Shown in pieces: positions 25,084 through 34,400 of a DNA stretch of 35,002 bases (position 1 is its first letter; each line of letters opens with the position of its first letter). The notes under the pieces are model-generated. The model did not search any database. It had not been told where the DNA came from and worked only from the letters and a program-made list of their open reading frames with translations. Origin of the DNA: Deltaproteobacteria bacterium (lineage in GTDB: Bacteria; Desulfobacterota; Dissulfuribacteria; Dissulfuribacterales; QOAL01). Location: NCBI GenBank assembly GCA_027003115.1, contig JALWYS010000197.1:1-35002 (forward strand), written 5' to 3'. A program made the translations under genes and the position numbers.

Positions 25084-26882
25084 TGAAATTTGATATAAAC
25101 CGCATAAGAAATTTTTCCATAATTGCCCATATAGACCATGGCAAATCCACATTGGCCGACAGGATACTGGAGTTTACAGGTAGTGTGACTGCCAGAGAGA
25201 TGAAAAAGCAATTCCTGGACCAGATGGATATTGAGAGGGAACGAGGTATTACCATAAAGGCACAAACAGCCCGGCTGTTTTACGATTCAAGGGATGGAAA
25301 TCGCTACCTGTTAAACCTCATAGATACCCCTGGCCATGTTGATTTTTCCTACGAGGTGTCAAGAAGCCTTGCGGCATGTGAAGGGGCCTTGCTGGTTGTT
25401 GACGCAACCCAAGGGGTGGAGGCCCAGACCTTGGCCAATGTCTATCTTGCCCTGGAAAATGATCTGGAAATTATCCCGGTACTAAACAAGATAGATCTTC
25501 CCAGTGCAGATCCAGAAGCGGTCGCTCAACAAATTGAAGACATCATTGGGCTAGATGCCTCGGACGCCATTTTGGTAAGCGCCAAGGAAGGCATAGGTAC
25601 CCAAGCGGTTTTGGAGGCCATTGTCAACAAGATTCCCCCTCCAAAGGGTGCTCCAGATGCTCCACTAAAGGCCTTGATATTTGATTCCTGGTTTGATTCA
25701 TATCAGGGGGCTATAGTCCTGGTCCGCGTTGTACAGGGTACCATCAAAAAGGGCATGCAGCTTATGATGATGTCAAATGGCAAAAGATACGAGGCGCTTA
25801 GAATCGGAGTGTTCGCTCCTCAAAGCATAGACGTTGACGCCCTTGGTCCGGGAGAGGTCGGTTTCGTGGTGGCAGGAATAAAAAATGTAAGAGACACCCA
25901 GATTGGAGATACACTCACAGAGGTCAAAAGGCCTGCAAAGGAGCCGCTTCCAGGTTTTAAACCCGTAAAACCCATGGTCTTTTGCGGACTCTATCCAGTA
26001 GACACAGGTCAATACGATCAACTGAAGGAGGCTGTTGAAAAACTTTGGCTTAATGACCCTGCCTTTACTTACGAGCCAGAAAGCTCAACGGCCCTGGGAT
26101 TTGGCTTTCGCTGCGGATTTCTTGGGCTTCTTCACATGGATATCGTACAGGAAAGGCTTGAAAGGGAATTTGAACTCACCTTAATAACTACTGCTCCGGC
26201 AGTGGCCTACAAGGTAGAACTTACATCAGGTGAGGAAATCACCATACACAACCCTGCACAAATGCCCGATCCCGGGAAGATTAAAACCATCTCCGAGCCT
26301 TACGTGGAGATGGAAATTTACGTGCCAAAGGAGTTTGTAGGGCCTGTAATGAGTCTTTGTGACGAAAAGAGGGGCAAACAGAAGGACATGACATATCTCA
26401 CTTCTGAAAGGGTGCTTCTAAAATATGAGCTGCCTTTTAATGAGATAGTCCTTGATTTTTACGACAGGCTCAAGTCGGTAAGCCGGGGATACGCTTCAAT
26501 TGATTACGATTTTCTTGAATACAGGCCAGCAGAGCTGGTGAAGCTCGATATCCTCATTAACAAGCAACCAGTGGATGCCCTTTCTGTCATAGTTCACAAG
26601 GAAAAGGCCTACTATAGGGGAAGGGACCTTGTTTCAAAGCTTAGAAAAATCATTCCCAGGCAGCTCTTCGAGGTGGTGATTCAGGCTGCAATAGGGAGCA
26701 AGGTCATAGCCAGGGAAAGAATACCTCCCCTCAGAAAGGATGTTACTGCAAAATGCTACGGCGGAGATATTACCAGGAAGCGAAAGCTACTTGAAAAACA
26801 AAAGGAAGGCAAAAAACGCATGAAGCAGGTTGGACAGATAGAGATTCCTCAAGAGGCATTCCTTAGCGTCCTCAAGGTATAG
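25084..26882 (+). CDS. lepA: elongation factor 4 (LepA)
   Basis: [82 protein letters not shown]-terminal Lys/Arg-rich [25 protein letters not shown]. Start ATG 25084 preferred over the tracked 25065. Confidence 0.97.
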
Positions 26883-26935
26883 TTCCCTCTTTCAGCCTTG
26901 CCAATCCAATATTCAAGAACTAACATAGCACGGTC

Positions 26936-27601
26936 ATGAAACCGAGCAGACCAAAAGAGCCCTTCTTATCCCCTTTTTCCATCTCCTTTCCGCCAGACAG
27001 GAATACCATAAAGGAATACACCCAGGCGGTACTTATTGCGCTTGTCATAGCGCTTTTCGTCCGTACTTTTATAGTTCAGGCCTTTAAGATTCCTTCTGGC
27101 TCAATGATTCAGACTTTGCTTATTGGAGACCACATTCTTGTAAATAAATTCATATATGGAGTTAAAAATCCCCTCACCAGGGAGACTTGGGTCAAGATGG
27201 GAGACCCAAAACGAGGGGATGTGATAGTTTTCATTTTTCCTCTGGAAAAAGACAAGGATTTTATAAAAAGGGTCATTGGTGTCGGAGGCGATACCATAAA
27301 GATCGTCAACAAAAAGGTCTTCGTCAACGGCAAACCTTTTAAAGACCCTCCCGGTGTACAGCATACTGATCCCAATATACTGCCTGCAGGCGTGAGTCCC
27401 CGGGACAATCTTGGCCCCATAAAGGTCCCTGAAGGAAAACTCTTTGTCATGGGGGATAACAGGGATCAAAGCTTTGACAGCAGGTTTTGGGGATTTGTTC
27501 CTGTAAGGGATGTAAAGGGAAAGGCATTTATCATTTATTTTAGCTGGAACCCTGATACAAAAAGGATAAGATGGAATCGGGTAGGCCACTTGATAAAATA
27601 A
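26936..27601 (+). CDS. lepB: signal peptidase I
   Basis: FIVQAFKIPSGSMIQTLLIGDHILVNKFIYG (catalytic Ser), KDFIKRVIGVGGDTI (catalytic Lys), MGDNRDQSFDSRFWGFVP. Confidence 0.95.
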   Translation: MKPSRPKEPFLSPFSISFPPDRNTIKEYTQAVLIALVIALFVRTFIVQAFKIPSGSMIQTLLIGDHILVNKFIYGVKNPLTRETWVKMGDPKRGDVIVFIFPLEKDKDFIKRVIGVGGDTIKIVNKKVFVNGKPFKDPPGVQHTDPNILPAGVSPRDNLGPIKVPEGKLFVMGDNRDQSFDSRFWGFVPVRDVKGKAFIIYFSWNPDTKRIRWNRVGHLIK

Positions 27602-27617
27602 TCCTATCCAAATGCCT

Positions 27618-28355
27618 TCAGGCCATAAGACGTTTCTTCACCATCTTCCCTAACCATTCAAGGCTTAACAGATAAAAAGAGGAACAAAGCCCAATATACA
27701 AAAGGCACGAAAGTATTGCTGCCAGGTTGTTCTGGTAAAGGGCCTTTCTTATTACGTAGCCTATCCCCATGGTAGCTGCCAGAAACTCTGCCACAATGGT
27801 GCCAACCATGGCCAGGGTGGCGCTTCCTGCTATAACCGTTATTATCTTGTCAAGGTTTTCAAACACCCTGATCCTGATTTCCATGATGCTGTCCAGGCGG
27901 CCAGTCTGTTTAAAAAAATGCTCCACGTCCTGAACAGGCTCAGAAAAGATACCTAAAAAATTTAGGAGCAAGGGAAAGTAGCATATGATGGTGGCTATCA
28001 GGAGTCTTGAGGCCAGGCCATCTCCCAGGAATATGAAAACAAGGGGCGCTATTGCCACGACCGGATATGCCTGGAGATTGTACGCTGCAGTTTTAACGAT
28101 ATTTGAAAGGACTGAGCCGCTTCTTGCTGCAAAGGCCACAACGGCGGCAAGCACAATGGCAAGGAAGTGACCTCCTATTGCAACTAGCAGGGTATTGAGG
28201 GCAGGCATGAGGAAGTTGCGCCATTTCTGGCAAATCATTGTTATTATCTCATTTGGAGGGGGAATGAGGTAGTCGGAAAGGCCTGCTACATACTTGACTC
28301 CCTCAAGGATCAAAAGGCCAATCAAAAATATGAGAAGGAACTGAAAAAGCCTCAC
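27618..28355 (-). CDS. ABC transporter permease (NitT/TauT-type)
   Basis: Several TM segments and LQAYPVVAIAPLVFIFLGDGLASRLLIA...; typical SsuC/TauC-like arrangement, 4-nt overlap with the ATPase gene. Confidence 0.82.
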   Translation of the reverse strand: MRLFQFLLIFLIGLLILEGVKYVAGLSDYLIPPPNEIITMICQKWRNFLMPALNTLLVAIGGHFLAIVLAAVVAFAARSGSVLSNIVKTAAYNLQAYPVVAIAPLVFIFLGDGLASRLLIATIICYFPLLLNFLGIFSEPVQDVEHFFKQTGRLDSIMEIRIRVFENLDKIITVIAGSATLAMVGTIVAEFLAATMGIGYVIRKALYQNNLAAILSCLLYIGLCSSFYLLSLEWLGKMVKKRLMA

Positions 28356-29092
28356 GTTTCACCCTCTGGATTCTGACCTGTGGAGGCCGCCTTAAGCACT
28401 TTCAAAATCGTTGCTTGAAGGGCTTTTTCGCTTCCATAGCCTTCTTTCTGTTTTTTGGTTGTGTCAAGTCCCTTGATTTCAACAAGTCTTCCTTTTGTTA
28501 CACCATAAGCAGGAATAACGAAGATCTTTTTGGAATAAAGACAAACCTCTTCCACGTTATGGGATATGTAGAATAAGATGGTGTCTTTTCCAAAACGCTC
28601 CTTTATGACAGCAAGAATGTGGTTCCTTGACGGCTCATCAACATTTGCTAGCACCTCGTCACAAATAAGCATGTCAAAGTCCTGGACAAGGTACCTGATG
28701 AGATTTGCCCTGTTTTTTTGCCCCATGGAAAGCCTGAAAAACTTCTTGTTAACATAGTCAGACAGGCCAAATTCACTTACGAAATAGTCTAACTCAGCCC
28801 TAGAAGACCTTGGCGAGACCACCTTAGCCAGGTGTTCACCCACACTGAGCCAACCTGGAAGTCTCTCTGTATTGTAGGTTAGGAGGATATTATCAAGATT
28901 TGTAATAGAAATGGAACCGGCCCCTGGTTCCAAAAATCCTGCAATTATTCTTGCGAGAGTGGACTTGCCGCAGCCTGAAAAACCGAAAAGGGAATAAAAA
29001 CCAGGGCCTGATATACGAAAACTTATGTTTTCAAAAAGAGGGTATTCTGCCTCCCTATAGCCAAAGCTGATGTTTTGGGCAGAAATTTCCAC
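28352..29092 (-). CDS. ABC transporter ATP-binding protein (NitT/TauT-type)
   Basis: FGFSGCGKSTLARIIAGFLEPGAGSI Walker A, RLSMGQKNRANLIRYLVQDFDMLICDEVLANVD signature/Walker B, ISHNVEEVCLYSKKIFV. Confidence 0.88.
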   Translation of the reverse strand: MEISAQNISFGYREAEYPLFENISFRISGPGFYSLFGFSGCGKSTLARIIAGFLEPGAGSISITNLDNILLTYNTERLPGWLSVGEHLAKVVSPRSSRAELDYFVSEFGLSDYVNKKFFRLSMGQKNRANLIRYLVQDFDMLICDEVLANVDEPSRNHILAVIKERFGKDTILFYISHNVEEVCLYSKKIFVIPAYGVTKGRLVEIKGLDTTKKQKEGYGSEKALQATILKVLKAASTGQNPEGET

Positions 29093-29116
29093 TTAACAAT
29101 GTCTTATCTAGGTATA

Positions 29117-30025
29117 TTATCTGCGCCCCTTGGCAAGGCGTTCAAGCCGTCTGCGCCTTTTCTTCCTGCGTTTTATTATCTTTTTTACAGTGGCATTAAG
29201 GATATCTTCACGAAGCTTTACGACTTCGGACTCCGCTCCAAAGACCGCCACCTTGAGATATTCAAAGCCAAACTGCATGAGCTCCACATCATCCTCAAGA
29301 ATCTTTCTGAGGACCTTGCTGTCAACCTTATATGTATCCAGGAAACGGCTTTCAAATACGAAGCTTCTGAACCTCTCCATATTGGTTGAAACCATAAAAA
29401 AAAGCTCCCTTGCCTTTGGGGGCATTTCGGTCTCTTCTCCAAAGGAGCGTTTTCTAAGAAGAAGTTCCATCCATTCCCGATTCATTCGGTCGTAGAAGTC
29501 AGAGCCTTGATCCTGCCTCCACGACTCAATGGTCCACTCGGTATCTTCATTAAAGCCCTTGCAATGAGGCTCCTTTACGAGAAAGAAAAATTCCTCCTCC
29601 TCACCGGCATGCTTTTCCTGCTGACGAAGACTGGCAAGACCAACAGGATAATAGCGGCAACAAACAGGTCTGTCTGTATAGACCTGACATCCGTCCTTTG
29701 TGACAAAGGGGCACCTTCCCCCTTCATCCTCAAGCATCTTGAGCCGTGCAACAGGGATCCTGGTTATGCCCAAAAGCTCAGGTTCGGTATAAAGCCTCAA
29801 AAAAAGATCCGATGACAGGCCCAGCCGGTGCTTCAATCTTATTATGTCATAAGGGGTGAGGATTATATTCATGTTACGACAGCACTTGGTAAAACAGCTT
29901 ACCCCAGGATAGCAGCGAAACTTGAACTTGCTGTCCCGGTCAAGCCTTACCGGATCAACCACGCTGTCTTTTTGCCCTTTTTTAAGGGCCTTATCTATTC
30001 TCTTTTCTAGGTGTTTAAGTGACAT
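29117..30025 (-). CDS. YkgJ-family cysteine-cluster protein
   Basis: CYPGVSCFTKCCRNMNIILTPYDIIRLKHRLGL...CPFVTKDGCQVYTDRPVCCRYYPVG; basic C-terminal tail KKIIKRRKKRRRRLERLAKGRR. Confidence 0.88.
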   Translation of the reverse strand: MSLKHLEKRIDKALKKGQKDSVVDPVRLDRDSKFKFRCYPGVSCFTKCCRNMNIILTPYDIIRLKHRLGLSSDLFLRLYTEPELLGITRIPVARLKMLEDEGGRCPFVTKDGCQVYTDRPVCCRYYPVGLASLRQQEKHAGEEEEFFFLVKEPHCKGFNEDTEWTIESWRQDQGSDFYDRMNREWMELLLRKRSFGEETEMPPKARELFFMVSTNMERFRSFVFESRFLDTYKVDSKVLRKILEDDVELMQFGFEYLKVAVFGAESEVVKLREDILNATVKKIIKRRKKRRRRLERLAKGRR

Positions 30026-30124
30026 AGCCTGCTCTTTTTTCGATTTTTGATATTCAAAGCCTTGCCAGTCTAAACTAGATGAAAGGCCCAGGCAACAGTT
30101 ATAAATCTTGAGCGGTTGCGGCTT

Positions 30125-30715
30125 TCAAAAATTTTCGCGGCTTTTAATTTTCTTAAAATCTTCAACAGTATTTACATTGGTCAGGCAAAGCTCAAGATTA
30201 ATTTCATCCCCCACCTCATCGTGGCCAACGATCTTGACGGGCACCTTATTTAAAAGCTCACTCATCTTGTAGGCCTTTTTCTCGATAAGCCCCTCTATGA
30301 TGGGCAAAAGGCTCTTGTGGTATCTGGCATGAAGTGGATGTAGTCTTCCATTCGCCTTTGGTATTACAACAGGTTCAGAGGCTTTGAAATCTATAAGAAA
30401 TTTAATAAGCCTTGGATCAAGAAGCGGCATGTCACAGGCCACAAGAAGCACTTCTGGAAATGAAATGGCCTTTAATACCGAATAGAGACCTCCCATTGGT
30501 CCGATGCCCTTTTTTTTATCAGGAATCTTGGGTATATCCAGCCAGTTATAGTCTGATGGATTTTTTAAAGAAAGAACCACATTATCTGTAACAGTTAATG
30601 CCTTCTGAATTATATCTTCAATAAGGGTCTTGCCCCTCCATTTAACAAGGGCCTTGTTCGTGCCAAATCTACTGCTTTCCCCTCCAGCCATTACAACAAC
30701 TACACAGTCTTCCAT
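30125..30715 (-). CDS. mobA: molybdenum cofactor guanylyltransferase
   Basis: VVVVMAGGESSRFGTNKALVKWRGKTLIE, IGPMGGLYSVLKA, LLVACDMPLLDP, LHARYHKSLLP. Confidence 0.9.
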   Translation of the reverse strand: MEDCVVVVMAGGESSRFGTNKALVKWRGKTLIEDIIQKALTVTDNVVLSLKNPSDYNWLDIPKIPDKKKGIGPMGGLYSVLKAISFPEVLLVACDMPLLDPRLIKFLIDFKASEPVVIPKANGRLHPLHARYHKSLLPIIEGLIEKKAYKMSELLNKVPVKIVGHDEVGDEINLELCLTNVNTVEDFKKIKSRENF

Positions 30716-30772
30716 TTTCTCTTTATCCTATCACTCATCTTTTTTTCCACTTGTGGCACAAAGAAACTACTA

Positions 30773-30803
30773 TTGACAACCACCTCCTTGGTGATTATTT
30801 AAT
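30773..30803 (+). promoter_or_regulatory. putative sigma-70-type promoter for the tRNA gene
   Basis: Perfect TTGACA at 30773-30778 and TTTAAT at 30798-30803 (19-nt spacer, slightly long), ~16 nt before the mature tRNA 5' end. Confidence 0.5.
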
Positions 30804-30818
30804 TTAACACAATTCGAT

Positions 30819-30895
<77 letters not shown>

Positions 30896-30906
30896 AGAAA
30901 ATCACG

Positions 30907-30937
30907 GGGTTACAGCTCAAAGGTTGTAACCCTTTTT
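30907..30937 (+). terminator. Rho-independent terminator after the tRNA gene
   Basis: GGGTTACA (30907-30914) / TGTAACCC (30925-30932) followed by TTTTT. Confidence 0.82.
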
Positions 30938-31092
30938 AATTTGGTGCAACCCAGATGCAACCTCCATCGGTTTTGTTCCGTTCTTTCTGAAGCTGGCGCG
31001 GGTCGCGACAGATACCAATCGTGTCTGCCTCCATGTCTTATCAAAAGACATCCCATATTCTCGAGCCTTTTTATTAAATCCCTGCGTTTCAT
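30910..31092 (-). pseudogene. HicA-like toxin with aberrant or replaced C-terminus
   Basis: MKRRDLIKRLENMGCLLIRHGGRHDWY is HicA-like. The following residues (LSRPAPASERTEQNRWRLHLGCTKLKRVTTFEL) lack the expected PVPRHxEI-type HicA core and run into the tRNA terminator. Confidence 0.6.
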
Positions 31093-31313
31093 GCCACACG
31101 GGGTTCAGCTACTCTTCGTACATGAGGAATTTCCCCACTGTTTAAATCCTTATGCAAGTCCAAAAGGTTTTCTTTCAATTCATCCAGACTTTCTGCCTGA
31201 GTCCAATAATCAGGAAATTCCTCCAGATAACCAAGCCACCAGTCCCCTTCCTGCCAAAAGACATATCTAACTGTTTTTTCTTCAGTCATTTTTGATGCCT
31301 TCTTTTTAACCAT
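31089..31313 (-). CDS. hicB: HicB-family antitoxin-like protein
   Basis: VRYVFWQEGDWWLGYLEEFPDYWTQAESLDELKENLLDLHKDL resembles short HicB N-domains. 4-nt overlap with the HicA-like ORF. Confidence 0.75.
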   Translation of the reverse strand: MVKKKASKMTEEKTVRYVFWQEGDWWLGYLEEFPDYWTQAESLDELKENLLDLHKDLNSGEIPHVRRVAEPRVA

Positions 31314-31415
31314 CTATTATTAAATCCTCAGTCAATGTTTTGCATAACTGACCGGACTCACTTACTCTGACACAGAGGACTCAACCGTTTTTTAAAAAAG
31401 CAACTCTTTTAAAAA

Positions 31416-34400
31416 TCATCTCAAAATTGATACACGGCATTGTGTTAGTTTTTCAATTTCCCTTTCCATCTTGTTCAATACCTCACCGATTACAACCTCC
31501 GCCCTTTTTTTGTGTATGGAGTCGGCAAGCCTGCAACAAGAATCAAGGGCAGATTGACCAAGGAGCCTTGGCCCTTCTACACTTGCCCAGTCTCCAAGCT
31601 CTGGGATTTTAATCTCAAATAGAAAATCCTTTGAAAATGGTCTTAGAGGCCCTGTCCATAGATTAGAAAGGCTGAAAATTGATTCCCTTTCCATCCTTTG
31701 ATCAAGCCTTTTTATGGCCTGCCAGAAACCTTCGTTGTCCTCGGTATCCAAATCATTCAAGAGGGCAAATCCAGTGACCAGGCTCAAGACATGCTGGGCC
31801 TTTGCCGCCCTAGTGTTTGCCTTTTCGATTTGTTCAACTGAGTAAAGGGGCATGAATTCTTCTTGGACCTTTTCTTTAAGGATTTCTCTTACGCTTGAAA
31901 TTTCCGAATCAGTAAGCCTATGGTCTTCGGCTATTTCAACATTAAAAAGGTCGGAAAGGGACGTAATGGCCTCAATCTTTATCTCTTCCTTATCCTTTAC
32001 TGCCACAGCCAGACAGGCCACCTCTTTACCAAATCCCATAACTGGTACAGAAATCTTTTTTGCACAATCTGGAAGGTCAAACCCTTCAATATGATTTAAA
32101 ATGGCATCAAATACAGGGTCTCCGTAAGAGGCAAATCGAATGGTCTTTTCAATTCCAGGCATTCCCTTTTCCATTATGTCCCGGTCTGCTGTAAGGATGC
32201 TTCCATCCAAAACCCCGTCAATGCCTTTTACCACCAGTATCTTTTTGTCCCTGGATACTTCGCAGCCAAGGCGTCTCAAATAGTCTGAAGTGCAAAGAAC
32301 ATCCCAAATTCCAGAGAGAGTAACAGGGAGGGCCTCTTCCTTTTCTTTTTTGCCCATCCTCATGTATATCTCATAAAGCTCGGTTGCCGGGATCTCCAAT
32401 GTGCTTCGCTGTTCTTTTTCCTTTTCGAGTCGCTTTCTCGCAATACGTTCAAGTTCATTCTCGGTAAGCTTTCCGCTTGCAAGTTTTTCAAACTCTTCTT
32501 CATAGATGGGAAGAAGAGATACCTGCTGACTGCCAACCACCTGTCCTGCCTGAATCAGGCGTTGAAGGAGCCTTCCATATACTATTTCTTCAACCGAGCC
32601 TGCATAACAAAGGTTGAGGACGTATATCTCTTGATGCTTCTGACCTATCCTGTCTATTCGCCCAATGCGCTGCTCTACCTTCATTGGATTCCAGGGAAGG
32701 TCAAAGTTTATCAAAAGGTCTGCTGTCTGAAGATTCAGGCCTTCTGCCGCTGCATCGGTGCAGACAAGGACATCGATCTCATCTCTCAGGAAACGGTGTT
32801 TCACCTCATCCCTTGAACAGTTTTTTAACCTTCCTGTAAGCGGATCCGTGTATTGACCACCTTTTCCACTATAGGTGCCAATTAAGATGGAAGGATCAAT
32901 CCTTGTCAGCTGTGAAACAATATCAGTAAGGGTGTCATAAAAGCGTGTAAAGATCACTGTCTGTTTTATTCGTCCCTTTGGTGTCTTTCTCTTATCGAGT
33001 ATGTCAAGGAGGGTCTGTATCTTTGACGGTCTTTTCGAGATGCTTGAAATGGATTCCAGAAGCCCTTTAAGGTTCCTCTTTTCCCATTCAAGGTCACTTG
33101 TTGACCTGCCTTTTAAAAAAGATTCAAGTACCCTTTTATCAAAGCCTTCCTCGTCAAAATACTCGTCACTAAATCCATCAAAATCAGGTGAATCCCAGTC
33201 AGTTTGAAAAGAAAGTGTCTTTTCAACCCTTTCAAGCCTTCTTTTTACTGTTTCTCCTATGGCATAAAGACTCGATGCAAAACGAAGCCTGAGCAGGCTA
33301 AGAAGAAACCTGAGGCTCATCTGTGCCTTTCGCCCACCCTTTCCTCTTCCTAACTGTCTGGCAAGGCCTGAACAAAACTCTTCAAGCCTTTCGTAGGCCC
33401 TTTTTTCCTCTTTTGTGAAAACGATCCTTGGGGTGGGAAGAATCACCCGTTTGGCAAGACCGGCCCTGAGCCTCCCTTTTTCCTTGTAAATCTCAAGAAG
33501 GGCCCTGGTATGTCTCAGCATCACCCTTGAAAGCGGAGCTGCCGAAAAGATGAGGCGTTTCATGTTATCCCTGTCCCTTCCCCTGGGAATACGCCCGCGT
33601 TCTATGAACTGCCTTGAGGGAGCACGTATCCTTCCATCAATGACGGCATTATCAAAATATTTTTTTAGGAAAGGGTCATGGTATTCTATAGATTTTAGGA
33701 CTTTTCTCAAAAAGGCCCATTCAAGTCTTTGAAGCTCGTCTTTTCTGCCAAGTCGTCCTAGGATTTCATAGTACCCCCACACCAGGGTGGGATCGTCCCT
33801 AAATGCCCCGATTCGGTTTGTAAGCCGAATGAGGTCGTAGACCTCTATCCAGTCAAGCTGCATCGGGGTTGCAGTTGCAAGAAGGAGACAGCGGCTCCTG
33901 TTTCTAAGTTCATCTCGTATGACCCTGTAGAGCCTTCCAAACCTTGGCTTTACCCTTCTGGTATCCCTGGCTGCCGGGTTCTTTCTCCTGGCATAGTGGG
34001 CTTCATCCACCAGGGTTATGTCAAAGGCCAGGGCAGCAGCAAGCTCAAATTTCCTTCCTTTGTGGGCCAAAAGTCCGGTAGAGACAATGGAAAGAGGCGG
34101 AGAATAAAGCCCCTGGGATTCAACCGTCTTTTCCTCTGGAAAGATGTATTCATGACGACTTCCAGGGCCTGTAAGGGCCCTTGCAAAGGAAAGCAAAAAC
34201 TTGGAGGCCATCTCCCTCTGCCACTGCCTGGTAAGGCTTGCAGGTGCTGCAATAAGCACCCTTTTGGCTAGACCTGAAAGAATAAGAGAGCGTATGGCAA
34301 GCCCTGCCTCTATGGTCTTTCCAAGCCCCACCTCATCGCAAAGAAGCCACGAAAAGGGCCAGGTCTCTATGAGCCTTCTTGAAACAATTTCCTGGTGGGG

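Noticed and set aside
27101-27589. 162-aa - strand ORF
   Set aside because: Antisense to lepB, which has complete catalytic motifs.
30917-31099. Alternative 60-aa ORF (MWHETQGFNKKAREYG...)
   Set aside because: Not HicA-like at its N-terminus; the overlapping frame is. Its C-terminal half is kept only as a possible integrase-tail remnant.
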